Assembly: GCA_026125665.1 (NCBI GenBank)
Contig: JAHCKS010000017.1
Span: 1-49,773 of the forward strand
DNA from: Rubrivivax sp.
GTDB taxonomy: Bacteria > Pseudomonadota > Gammaproteobacteria > Burkholderiales > Burkholderiaceae_C
Direction of reading: 5' to 3'
Length of the DNA: 49,773 nt
The translations under genes and the position numbers were made by a program. The notes below the pieces were generated by a model. It saw only the letters and a list, made by a program, of their open reading frames with translations. It was not told where the DNA came from and searched no databases. Shown one piece after another: positions 9,112 to 17,207 of this stretch; position 1 is the first letter of the stretch, and the number at the start of each line of letters is the position of its first letter.

Positions 9112-10511
9112 GCGCGAGCGGCCAGCTGCGCCTCCACCGCCAGGGCCACGCCGGCCAGTGGCGCGTCGTGGCCGCCCGGGGCACTCAGCATCAGCCCCAC
9201 CGGCCACTCGCCCGGCTCGTGGCACGGCAGGCTGAACGAACAGCCGTCGAGCAGGTTGATGGCGAAGGTGTTGCGCAGCAGCAGGCGGTTCACGTGCGCG
9301 AAGGCCTCGTCGCGGGCGGCGTCGTCCATGCCGTCCCGCTCGAGCGGCGCGATGAGCGGCGCGACGATGGGCACGGTCGGGCACACCAGCGCGTCGAAGC
9401 CCGCCAGGCGTGCGGTGACGCGCGCGATCCAGTCGGCACGCCGGCGCTGCATCACCAGGTAGTCGGCGGCCGACACGCCCTCGCCGAGCGCGATGCGCGC
9501 GGCCACGCGCGGGTCGTACTCGGCGCGGCGGGCCGTGAAGAGCTCGCGGTGCACGGCATAGGCCTCCACCGGCGAGAAGCCGCCGGGGCTGTTGACGGAC
9601 GCGATCTCCGCCAGTTCGGCCAGCGCGACCTCCTGCACCGCGGCACCGGCGGCGGCAAGTCGAGCCAGCGCGCGCTCGAAAGCGCGCGCCACCGGCGGCT
9701 CCAGCGCGTCGAGCATCAACGTGCGCGGCAGCGCGAGCTTCAGGCCGCGCACGCTGTCGCGCCGCGGCACGTCGAGTGGCGCGCCGGCGAGCACGCCGTC
9801 GACGAGCAGGCAGTCCTCGACCGAGTGCGTCATCGCGCACACCGTGTCCAGCGACTGCGCGAGCGGAAACGCGCCCGCGAGCGGTGTGCGCGCCTGCGTG
9901 TTCTTGAAGCCCACGAGCCCCGTCAGCGCTGCCGGGATGCGGATCGAGCCGCCGGTGTCCGAGCCGAGCCCGGCCACGGCGAGGCCGAGCGCCACCGACA
10001 CCGCTGCGCCGGACGACGAGCCGCCGGGGATGCGCTCGGAGCCGTCGATCGCCGTGGCCGCCGGGTTGCGCGGCGTGCCGTAGTGCGGGTTGAGGCCGAC
10101 GCCCGAGAAGGCGAACTCGGTCATGTTCGTGCGGCCGACGATCGCCGCGCCGGCGGCACGCAGGCGCTGCACGGCCGGGGCATCGACGGCGGCGGGAAGC
10201 GTGCCGCGCAGAACGACCGAGCCGGCCAGCGTCGGCTCGCCGGCGACGTCGTACAGGTCCTTCACCGTGACCGGCAGCCCGGCCAGCGGCCGCAACGCGG
10301 CCGGCGGCCCGCCGCGCCGCGCCGCCTCGTCGGCGGTGCGCGCCGCGGCCAGCGCGGCATCGGCATGCACGGCCGTGAAGACGTGCGCGGCTTCGGACGA
10401 TCGTGCTCGCTCCAGCACTTCGGTGACGAGCGCCTCGTGGCTGGCGCCGCTCGCCTGCAGGCGCTGCCGCAGCGCGGCGATCGTGGCGGGCGGCGTGCTG
10501 AGGGCAGGCAT
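9108..10511 (-). CDS. amidase (GatA/amidase-signature family)
   Basis: 467 aa. The amidase-signature triad is visible as Lys84 (VTVKDLYDV), cis-Ser165 in PGGSSSGAAV, and nucleophile Ser189 in GSDTGGSIRIPA. Stand-alone enzymes of this type hydrolyse small amides; no gatB or gatC is nearby, so it is unlikely to be the transamidosome subunit. ATG at 10511 begins MPALSTPPAT; the open frame continues upstream but is antisense to nothing real and has no family features. It runs into rsmE with a 4-nt overlap and starts 32 bp after the end of pntB, so it may be read from the transhydrogenase promoter. Confidence 0.88.
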   Translation of the reverse strand: MPALSTPPATIAALRQRLQASGASHEALVTEVLERARSSEAAHVFTAVHADAALAAARTADEAARRGGPPAALRPLAGLPVTVKDLYDVAGEPTLAGSVVLRGTLPAAVDAPAVQRLRAAGAAIVGRTNMTEFAFSGVGLNPHYGTPRNPAATAIDGSERIPGGSSSGAAVSVALGLAVAGLGSDTGGSIRIPAALTGLVGFKNTQARTPLAGAFPLAQSLDTVCAMTHSVEDCLLVDGVLAGAPLDVPRRDSVRGLKLALPRTLMLDALEPPVARAFERALARLAAAGAAVQEVALAELAEIASVNSPGGFSPVEAYAVHRELFTARRAEYDPRVAARIALGEGVSAADYLVMQRRRADWIARVTARLAGFDALVCPTVPIVAPLIAPLERDGMDDAARDEAFAHVNRLLLRNTFAINLLDGCSFSLPCHEPGEWPVGLMLSAPGGHDAPLAGVALAVEAQLAARA

Positions 10512-10543
10512 GTCGACCTTCGCGTCAGCGGGCGACGCCGGCG

Positions 10544-11962
10544 CTACTCCACCGCCTTCACCATCTCCTCGACCACCTTCTTCGCGTCGCCGAAAACCAT
10601 CATCGTCTTGTCCATGTAGAAGAGCTCGTTGTCCAGGCCGGCGTAGCCGCTGGCCATCGAGCGCTTGTTGACGATCACGGTCTTGGCCTTGTAGGCCTCG
10701 AGGATCGGCATGCCGTAGATCGGCGTGCCCTTCTGCAGCGCCGCCGGGTTCACGACGTCGTTGGCGCCGAGCACGATGGCGACGTCGGCCTGGCCGAACT
10801 CGCCGTTGATGTCCTCCATCTCGAACACCTGGTCGTAGGGCACCTCGGCCTCGGCCAGCAGCACGTTCATGTGGCCGGGCATGCGCCCGGCCACCGGGTG
10901 GATGGCGTACTTCACCGTCACGCCCTTGTGCGCGAGCTTCTCGGCCAGCTCCTTCACCGCGTGCTGCGCACGCGCCACCGCCAGGCCGTAGCCTGGCACG
11001 ATGATCACCGTCTCGGCGTTGCCGAGGATGAACGCGGCGTCGTCGGCGCTGCCGCTCTTCACGCTCCTCTGCTGCGCGGCGCCCGCGGGGCCGGCGGTCT
11101 CGCCGCCGAAGCCGCCGAGGATGACGCTGAAGAACGAGCGGTTCATCGCCTTGCACATGATGTAGCTCAGGATCGCACCCGAGCTGCCGACGAGGCTGCC
11201 GGCGATGATCAGCATCGAGTTGTTCAGCGAGAAGCCGATGCCGGCCGCCGCCCAGCCCGAGTAGCTGTTGAGCATGCTCACCACCACCGGCATGTCGGCG
11301 CCGCCGATCGGGATGATGAGCGTGACGCCGATGATGAAGCCCAGCGCGCAGACGATGGCAAAGTCCAGCGCGCTCTGCGAATGCCAGAAGCCGAAGAGGA
11401 AAAACGCCGCCGCCAGGCCGAGCAGCGCGTTCAGCGCATGCTGGCCCTTGAAGACGACCGGCGCGCCCTGGAACAGGCGGAACTTGTAGGTGCCCGAGAG
11501 CTTGCCGAAGGCGATGACCGAGCCCGAGAACGTGACCGCGCCGATGAAGGCGCCCAGGCCCAGCTCGATGCGATTGCCGCCGGGAATGGCGCCCGCGGCA
11601 TCGGCGATGCCGAAGGCCGCCGGCTCGGCCACCGCGGCGATGGCGATGAACACCGCCGCCAGGCCGATCATGCTGTGGAAGAACGCCACCAGCTCGGGCA
11701 TCTTCGTCATCTCGACGGTCTTGGCGCGCCAGGCGCCGTAGCCGCCGCCGATGACGAGGCCCAGCAGCACCCAGCCGAGGCCGAGCGCCGAGCCGGCGAC
11801 GTTGACGATCAGCGCCGCCGTCGTGAACATGGCGATGGCCATGCCGACCATGCCGAAGACGTTGCCGCGGATCGACGAAGTCGGGTGCGACAGCCCCTTC
11901 AGCGCCTGGATGAAGCAGACGCTGGCGACGAGGTACAGCAGCGTGACGACGTCGAGGCTCAT
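10544..11962 (-). CDS. pntB: NAD(P) transhydrogenase subunit beta
   Basis: 472 aa. With the alpha subunits it couples proton entry to hydride transfer from NADH to NADP+ in the inner membrane. The N-terminal ~270 residues hold about nine transmembrane helices ([19 protein letters not shown] start); the C-terminal ~190 residues form the NADP-binding domain III with [34 protein letters not shown] and the [23 protein letters not shown] stretch conserved in the family. ATG at 11962 overlaps the stop of pntAB (ATGA), so the genes are translationally coupled. Confidence 0.96.
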   Translation of the reverse strand: MSLDVVTLLYLVASVCFIQALKGLSHPTSSIRGNVFGMVGMAIAMFTTAALIVNVAGSALGLGWVLLGLVIGGGYGAWRAKTVEMTKMPELVAFFHSMIGLAAVFIAIAAVAEPAAFGIADAAGAIPGGNRIELGLGAFIGAVTFSGSVIAFGKLSGTYKFRLFQGAPVVFKGQHALNALLGLAAAFFLFGFWHSQSALDFAIVCALGFIIGVTLIIPIGGADMPVVVSMLNSYSGWAAAGIGFSLNNSMLIIAGSLVGSSGAILSYIMCKAMNRSFFSVILGGFGGETAGPAGAAQQRSVKSGSADDAAFILGNAETVIIVPGYGLAVARAQHAVKELAEKLAHKGVTVKYAIHPVAGRMPGHMNVLLAEAEVPYDQVFEMEDINGEFGQADVAIVLGANDVVNPAALQKGTPIYGMPILEAYKAKTVIVNKRSMASGYAGLDNELFYMDKTMMVFGDAKKVVEEMVKAVE

Positions 11963-12276
11963 GCCTTGCCCTCCGCGGCGGGCTTCTTGTCCTTCTTCTT
12001 GAACATCTCGAGCATGCGGCGCGTGACGAGGAAGCCGCCGAAGATGTTCACGCCGGCCAGCGCGACCGCCAGCACACCCATGACCTTGCCCACCGGGCCC
12101 ACGGTGAGTGCCGCGGCGAGCATCGCGCCGACGACGACGATGGCGCTGATGGCATTGGTCACCGCCATCAGCGGCGTGTGCAGCGCCGGCGTCACGTTCC
12201 ACACGACGTGGTAGCCGACGTAGATCGCCAGCACGAAGATGATGAGGTTGATGACGGTGGGGCTGATGGCGTCCAT
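11959..12276 (-). CDS. pntAB: NAD(P) transhydrogenase subunit alpha, membrane part
   Basis: 105 aa with about three transmembrane helices ([55 protein letters not shown]) and a Lys-rich tail. It corresponds to the membrane end of E. coli PntA, which here, as in many alphaproteobacteria and betaproteobacteria, is a separate small protein. [16 protein letters not shown] is the conserved stretch that links to the proton path. It lies 13 bp downstream of pntAA and overlaps pntB by 4 nt. Confidence 0.94.
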   Translation of the reverse strand: MDAISPTVINLIIFVLAIYVGYHVVWNVTPALHTPLMAVTNAISAIVVVGAMLAAALTVGPVGKVMGVLAVALAGVNIFGGFLVTRRMLEMFKKKDKKPAAEGKA

Positions 12277-12289
12277 GGCTGCTTCCTCC

Positions 12290-13432
12290 TCACGTCCTCT
12301 TCACTTCGCCACCCTGCGTCATCAGGCACGCGGCGACGATGTCGTCGTCCATCGGCACGTGGAACGTGCCTTCCTTGGTGAACACGAGCTTCAGGAAGTC
12401 GAGCACGTTGCGCGCGTACAGGCTCGACGCATCGGCGGCCACCAGCGCCGGCAGGTTCGTCTCGCCGACGATCGTCACGCCGTGCCGCACCACCGTCTTG
12501 TCGGCCTCGGTCAGCGGGCAGTTGCCGCCGGCGCGTCCGTCGGTCCCGGCCGGCCCCCGGCCGGCGGCCATGTCGACGATCACCGAGCCGGCCTTCATGC
12601 TCTTCACCATCTCCTCGGTGACCAGCACCGGCGCCGGGCGCCCGGGAATGAGGGCGGTGGAGATCACGACGTCGGCCTGCGCCACGCGCTTGGCCACCTC
12701 CACCTTCTGCCGTTCCAGCCAGCCGGGCGGCATCGGCCGCGCGTAGCCACCCACGCCTTCGGCCGCTTCCTTCTCCTCGGCCGTCTCGTAGGGCACGTCG
12801 ATGAACTTGGCGCCGAGCGACTCGACCTGCTCCTTGACGCTCGGGCGCACGTCGCTGGCCTCGATCACGGCGCCCAGGCGCTTCGCCGTGGCGATGGCCT
12901 GCAGGCCGGCGACGCCCACGCCGAGCACGACGACGCGGGCCGCCTTGATGGTGCCGGCCGCCGTCATCAGCATCGGGAACAGGCGCTGGTACTTGTCGGC
13001 GGCCATCATCACCGCCTTGTAGCCGCCGACGTTGGCCTGGCTCGACAGCACGTCCATGCTCTGCGCGCGCGTGGTTCGCGGCGCGGCCTCGAGCGCGAAG
13101 CTCGTCAGCCCCGCGGCGGCGAGCCTGGCCAGGCCGTCGGCGTCGAACGGGTTCAGCATGCCGACGAGCGCCGTGCCGCTCTTCATCAGGCTCAGCTCGT
13201 CGTCGCTCGGGCTCCTGACCTTCAGCACCAGCTGGCAGGCGAAGGCCGCGGCGCGGTCGACGATCTCGGCACCGGCGGCGGCGTACGCTTCGTCGGTGGC
13301 GCTGGCCGCGACCCCGGCACCCGACTGCACGCGCACCTGGTGGCCCTGCGCCTTCAGCTTCTTGGCCGTCTCGGGCGTCACCGCCACGCGGGTCTCGCCG
13401 GCGGCGGTTTCCAGCGGAACGCCGATCAACAT
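12290..13432 (-). CDS. pntAA: NAD(P) transhydrogenase subunit alpha, NAD-binding part
   Basis: 380 aa soluble domain I of the transhydrogenase, related to alanine dehydrogenase. It begins [20 protein letters not shown]. The Rossmann motif [21 protein letters not shown] is followed by the acidic residue for ribose binding in EASDVRP, then the GGYARPMP mobile-loop-like region and [13 protein letters not shown]. It is first gene of the pntAA-pntAB-pntB operon. An AGGAGA ribosome-binding site lies 7 nt before ATG. It is divergent from the NUDIX gene with 176 bp between, so both promoters must lie there. Confidence 0.95.
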   Translation of the reverse strand: MLIGVPLETAAGETRVAVTPETAKKLKAQGHQVRVQSGAGVAASATDEAYAAAGAEIVDRAAAFACQLVLKVRSPSDDELSLMKSGTALVGMLNPFDADGLARLAAAGLTSFALEAAPRTTRAQSMDVLSSQANVGGYKAVMMAADKYQRLFPMLMTAAGTIKAARVVVLGVGVAGLQAIATAKRLGAVIEASDVRPSVKEQVESLGAKFIDVPYETAEEKEAAEGVGGYARPMPPGWLERQKVEVAKRVAQADVVISTALIPGRPAPVLVTEEMVKSMKAGSVIVDMAAGRGPAGTDGRAGGNCPLTEADKTVVRHGVTIVGETNLPALVAADASSLYARNVLDFLKLVFTKEGTFHVPMDDDIVAACLMTQGGEVKRT

Positions 13433-13608
13433 GAACCGTTCTCCTCCTGCTCCTCTCGGCGCTCCGTGTCGTGGAGCGGCGCCGCATGGCCCCGGCCCCG
13501 AGGCGCGCGCCGGCGCGGGCGAGCGAAGCTACCACAAGAACCCGCGCCGGCCGCCCCGTGGCTACCATCGGGCGCACGGCCACGGCGAAGGTGGCCGGGG
13601 AACAACGC

Positions 13609-15063
13609 ATGGATGAACGCTGGCGGCCGAGTGTCACCGTGGCCGCGGTGATCGAGCACGACGGGCGCTTCCTGCTCGTCGAGGAGCACACCCCCGAGGG
13701 GCTGAAGCTCAACAACCCGGCCGGCCACCTGGAGCCGGGCGAGACGCCGCTCGAGGCGGTGGTGCGCGAAGCGCTGGAAGAGACCGGGCGCGAGTTCGTG
13801 CCCGAGGCGCTGCTCGGCGTGTACATGGCGCGCTTCGTGCGGCCGGCGCGGGCCGGCGCCGATGATGCGCAGGCCGCGCGGGACATCACGTACCTGCGCT
13901 TCGCGTACAGCGGCCGCGTCGGCGAGCCGTTGCCCGGCCGCACGCCGGACCGGGAGATCGTGCGCACGTTGTGGCTGACCCGCGACGAAATCGCCGGCGA
14001 AGCGGCGCGCCACCGCAGCCCGCTGCTGATGCGCTGCATCGACGACCACCAGGCCGGCCGGCGGCACGCCCTGGACCTCGTGCGGGCCGATGCCTCTCTG
14101 CGGGTGCCGATCGTGCTGGAGCCGGAGGTGGCGGCGCCGCGCGGGACAATCGGCTGCATGCAGGAGGAACACCCGCAGGCGCCTCAGACGCCTCAGACGC
14201 CTCAGGCGCCTGAGCCCCAGGTGTCGCAGGCGCATGCGTCTCAGGCGCATCAGGTCCTTGCGCCACGGCCCGCCCGGCACGCCGAACCCACCCTCGCCGA
14301 AACGGTCGCCGCGCTGGCCGAGCGCTTTCCCGCCTTGTTCACGCCGGCGCAGCCGCGGCCCATCAAGCTGCGCATCCAGGCCGACATCCAGCAGCGCGCA
14401 CCGGGAGTCTTCACGAAGAAGCAGCTGTCGACCTTCCTGCACCGTCACACGACGAGCACGGCGTACCTGCGTGCCCTGGTCGGCAGCACGCAGCGCTTCA
14501 ACCTCGACGGCCTGCCGGCGGGGGACCTCGCCCCCGAGCACCTGGAAGCGGCACGTGCCGAACTCGAGCGCCGCCGGCAGATCGTGCAGGAGCGTCGCGC
14601 GCGCGAGCGCGGCCGGCCCGCCGGCGCCGGGCGCCCGATCGCCGACGGCCCGGCCGCCGTGCAGGCGGAAGGGCAAATGCAGGCGCCGCCGCCGCGGCGG
14701 CGGCGGCGGAGCATGCGCCGCGTCCGGGCGACGATCGACCGAGCCCGAACCGCCCGCCGCGCCTGGATCAGCCGCCGCGGCGTGAACGGTCGCCGCGGCC
14801 ACCCCGGCCGAGCGGCGATGAACGCCAGGCGCGAGGTGGGCCGGCCGATCGCGGAGCACGCGGCGACCGCGGACCCCGGCCCGGCCCGGTGCGCGAAGGG
14901 CAGGCACGCGACTTCGGTCGCGAAGAGCGGCGGCCCCGGGCCGAGCACGCTGCGCCAAGGCCGCCGCGCGAGGAGACGCCCCCGCACATGCCGGGCCTGC
15001 CGGAGGACCCGGCACGGCGGGAACGTGCGCTGCTGCTGCGCAGCTTCGAAGGCTCGCCGCTGA
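13609..15063 (+). CDS. NUDIX hydrolase open in frame with a ProQ/FinO domain (fusion ORF)
   Basis: As sequenced this is one uninterrupted 484-codon frame. Residues 1-~165 are a NUDIX hydrolase (NudJ/MutT-like, pyrophosphatase on nucleoside phosphates) with the Nudix box from Gly39 to Glu62: GHLEPGE, then REALEETG with Arg53-Glu54 and Glu57-Glu58. A 183-codon NUDIX part runs without a stop into an ATG at 14158 and then a Gln/Pro/Ala-rich linker and a ProQ/FinO domain (~residues 215-325). The last ~130 codons are Arg-rich and look out of frame. Either a real fusion or a lost NUDIX stop is possible; no stop codon was found in any frame between the parts. ATG at 13609 has GGGGA 7 nt upstream. Confidence 0.7.
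   Translation: MDERWRPSVTVAAVIEHDGRFLLVEEHTPEGLKLNNPAGHLEPGETPLEAVVREALEETGREFVPEALLGVYMARFVRPARAGADDAQAARDITYLRFAYSGRVGEPLPGRTPDREIVRTLWLTRDEIAGEAARHRSPLLMRCIDDHQAGRRHALDLVRADASLRVPIVLEPEVAAPRGTIGCMQEEHPQAPQTPQTPQAPEPQVSQAHASQAHQVLAPRPARHAEPTLAETVAALAERFPALFTPAQPRPIKLRIQADIQQRAPGVFTKKQLSTFLHRHTTSTAYLRALVGSTQRFNLDGLPAGDLAPEHLEAARAELERRRQIVQERRARERGRPAGAGRPIADGPAAVQAEGQMQAPPPRRRRRSMRRVRATIDRARTARRAWISRRGVNGRRGHPGRAAMNARREVGRPIAEHAATADPGPARCAKGRHATSVAKSGGPGPSTLRQGRRARRRPRTCRACRRTRHGGNVRCCCAASKARR
14145..14150 (+). promoter_or_regulatory. -10-like hexamer before the ProQ part
   Basis: GACAAT stands 7 nt before the ATG at 14158, the same arrangement as at the ClC and mnmA starts. This suggests that the ProQ/FinO part could be transcribed and translated by itself from a leaderless mRNA, even though the NUDIX frame passes through. 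Confidence 0.4.
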
Positions 15064-15173
15064 CGGCGGCGAACTTCTGTGCCCTCAAGGGCCTGGCGCT
15101 CGGTGAGTTCGAATCGCAGATCGCGCTCGCGCGGCGCGAACGCGAGGAGCGCCAGCGAAACGTCGGCAGCTGA
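14158..15173 (+). pseudogene. ProQ/FinO-family RNA chaperone, frameshifted near its C-terminal linker
   Basis: From ATG 14158 the frame gives a Q/P-rich head and a full ProQ/FinO RNA-binding domain (LAERFPALFTPAQPRPIKL, FTKKQLSTFLHRHTTS, YLRALVGSTQRFNLDGLPAG). After about 14690 the natural Arg/Pro-rich linker and the conserved C-terminal segment (ERALLLRSFEGSPLTAANF...ALARREREER) continue in a different frame that stops at 15173. One missing base near the GCC/GCG triplet run at 14689-14713 would join them. Family members act as RNA chaperones for sRNA-mRNA pairing. Either a sequencing error in a GC hairpin or a real mutation is possible. Confidence 0.7.
14689..14713 (+). repeat. GCC/GCG triplet run at the presumed frameshift
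   Basis: A run of CCG units followed by CGG units forms a near-perfect GC palindrome of about 24 bp. This kind of site is prone to polymerase slippage and to base-calling errors, and it lies exactly where the ProQ/FinO reading frame changes. Confidence 0.7.
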
Positions 15174-15226
15174 CGGGCCGCAACGGCGTCGGCGAACCGC
15201 TGGCTGCTCTCGCGGGGCGGGGGCCC

Positions 15227-16129
15227 TCAAGCCGCCGGCAACGCCAACGGCTGGCCGCGCAACCGCTTCTTGGCCAGCTCGATCAGCGCGCGCGTCTTCG
15301 CCGGCGGCTCGAGGCGTCCCGGCCAGGCCGCATAGAGCGACACGGTCGGCAGCCGCACCTGCGGCAGCAGCCGCACGAGGCGGCCGGCTTCGATGTCCGC
15401 GCGCAGCGTGAAGTCCGGTGCGCCGAAGATGCCTGCGCCGGCCACGGCGAGTGCGCGGCCGGCGAACGACATCGACGAGCTGAGCCGTCCGCGCAGGCGC
15501 ACGGTGACGTCACGCCGTCCCACCCGGCAGCGCAGCGTCCAGGGGCTCGGCAGCCGCGTGAAGGCGATCCAGTCGTGCTCGGCCAGATCCTCCACGCGCT
15601 GCGGCGTGCCGCGCGCGCGCAGGTAGGCGGGTGACGCGGCGCACCAGACCTGCAGGTCGGCGAGCCCCGTCGCGCGAAGGCTGGAATCGCGCTGGCCCGT
15701 GACACGCAGGCTGATGTCGATGCCTTCCTGCACGAGGTCGACGAGCTGGTCGGTCGCGACGACCTCGACGCGCATCAGCGGATGGGCCGCCGCGTACTCG
15801 GCGAGCAGCGGGGCGACGAGTGCCATGGCGTCGATCGACGACGTGACCCGCAGCAGGCCCGACAGCTCGCCCTGGCGCGCCCGCGCCCGCTCGACGACCC
15901 GGCCGGCCTGCGCGAGCAGCTCGCGGCCGTCGGCGAGGAAGGCTTCGCCCGCCTCGGTGATGGCGAGGCGGCGCGTCGAGCGGTGCAGCAGCTGCACGCC
16001 GAGCTCGCGCTCGAGCGCGGCGACGCCCTGGCTCACGGCCGACTTGGTCAGTGCCAGCCGCTCGGCGGCCGCGGTGAACGAGCCGGCCTCGGCGACGGCG
16101 ACGAAGATGCGCAGGCGCGGGAGATCCAT
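15227..16129 (-). CDS. LysR-family transcriptional regulator
   Basis: 300 aa from ATG 16129 (MDLPRLRIFVAVAEAGSF). The N-terminal winged helix-turn-helix (residues 1-60) includes FTAAAERLALTKSAVSQGVAALERELGVQLLHRSTRR, the classic LysR pattern; residues ~90-295 form the periplasmic-binding-like effector domain. An in-frame ATG 47 codons upstream adds a segment rich in Arg, Ser and Pro that has no family counterpart and overlaps the divergent promoter, so it was not chosen. It is divergent from the NmrA-like gene (158 bp between starts), the usual arrangement for a LysR regulator and its target. The effector is unknown. Confidence 0.93.
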   Translation of the reverse strand: MDLPRLRIFVAVAEAGSFTAAAERLALTKSAVSQGVAALERELGVQLLHRSTRRLAITEAGEAFLADGRELLAQAGRVVERARARQGELSGLLRVTSSIDAMALVAPLLAEYAAAHPLMRVEVVATDQLVDLVQEGIDISLRVTGQRDSSLRATGLADLQVWCAASPAYLRARGTPQRVEDLAEHDWIAFTRLPSPWTLRCRVGRRDVTVRLRGRLSSSMSFAGRALAVAGAGIFGAPDFTLRADIEAGRLVRLLPQVRLPTVSLYAAWPGRLEPPAKTRALIELAKKRLRGQPLALPAA

Positions 16130-16287
16130 CGGCAAGAGAAGCGAGGAAGGGGGGTCCGGTGCCCTGCATTGTCGAGTGCAGCTGGACGGTGAATTCTCGC
16201 GCGACCGCTTTCTTCGAACAATCCGGCGAGCGACGATGAGGGCCTCGACGACGCGTCCGGCGCCGTCCAACCCAAGGAAAGCACCCC

Positions 16288-17181
16288 ATGTACGTCCTGC
16301 TCGGAGCCCACGGCAACATCACTTCGCGCGCCGCACGCGCGCTGCTGCAGCGACGGCACCCGGTGCGCGTGATCGGCCGCAACGCGGCGACACTCGCACC
16401 GCTGCAGCAGCTCGGGGCGCAGCTCGCCATCGGCGACGCCCAGGACACGTCGTTCCTCGCCCGCACCTTCGAAGGCGCGGCCGCCGTCTACGCGATGATC
16501 CCGCCCGACTACGGCGCCGCGGACATGCGTCGCTCGCAGGCACTGTTCGGCACGGCCATCGCCGGCGCGATCGCGCAAAGCGGCGTGCGGCGCGTCGTCA
16601 ACCTGTCGAGCGTCGGCGCCGACCTGCCCTCGGGAACCGGGCCGATCGCCGGGCTGCACGAGCAGGAGCAGCGGCTCGACGCCCTGCCCGGCCTGGACCT
16701 GCTGCATCTGCGCCCCGGCTACTTCATGGAGAACCACCTGCACGCGGCCGGCGCGGTGGCGGCGCTCGGCGTGTACCCGTCGCTCGAGAGCCCCGACGTC
16801 GAGGTGCCGATGGTGGCGACCGCGGACATTGCCGCCGTCGTCGTGCGCGAGCTCGTGCAAGGCGGCTCGCGCGGCGTGCTGCACTTGCATGCGCCGCGCC
16901 GTTACACCTTCCGGCAGGCGGCGTCGATCCTCGGTGGGGCGATCGGCCGGCCCGATCTGCCCTACGTGCAGGTGGAGCCCGAACAGGGCATGGCGGCGAT
17001 GATGCAGCTGGGCTTTTCGCCCGACGCGGCGGGACGCATGGCGGAGATGGCGCGCTGGCTGTCGGCGGGCACGCACGCGACCCTGCCCGGCCCGGCCGAG
17101 GTGACACCGACGACGCTGGAGGACTTCGCGCCGCGCTTCCGGGAAGCGTTCGACGCGCTGCCGCGCACCGCCGCAGCCTGA
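16288..17181 (+). CDS. NmrA-like NAD(P)-binding oxidoreductase/epimerase
   Basis: 297 aa atypical short-chain dehydrogenase fold. The N-terminus MYVLLGAHGNITSRAARALL is a Rossmann glycine motif; VVNLSSVGADLPSGTGPI and LRPGYFMENHL are typical of NmrA/QorB-like proteins, which bind NAD(P) and often work as redox sensors or quinone reductases and mostly lack the Tyr-Lys dyad. AAGGAAAG precedes ATG by 6 nt. It is divergent from the LysR regulator that probably controls it. The substrate is not predictable. Confidence 0.88.
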   Translation: MYVLLGAHGNITSRAARALLQRRHPVRVIGRNAATLAPLQQLGAQLAIGDAQDTSFLARTFEGAAAVYAMIPPDYGAADMRRSQALFGTAIAGAIAQSGVRRVVNLSSVGADLPSGTGPIAGLHEQEQRLDALPGLDLLHLRPGYFMENHLHAAGAVAALGVYPSLESPDVEVPMVATADIAAVVVRELVQGGSRGVLHLHAPRRYTFRQAASILGGAIGRPDLPYVQVEPEQGMAAMMQLGFSPDAAGRMAEMARWLSAGTHATLPGPAEVTPTTLEDFAPRFREAFDALPRTAAA

Positions 17182-17207
17182 CGGCGCCGGGGTTGCTCGG
17201 CGAGCCG

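Noticed and set aside
9108-10511. GatA subunit of the aspartyl/glutamyl-tRNA amidotransferase
   Set aside because: No gatB or gatC is adjacent, and the C-terminal half lacks GatA-specific stretches. A general amidase is safer.
10544-12202. Longer pntB start upstream of 11962
   Set aside because: The extension overlaps pntAB in another frame. The MSLDVVTLL start with ATGA overlap is the normal PntB N-terminus.
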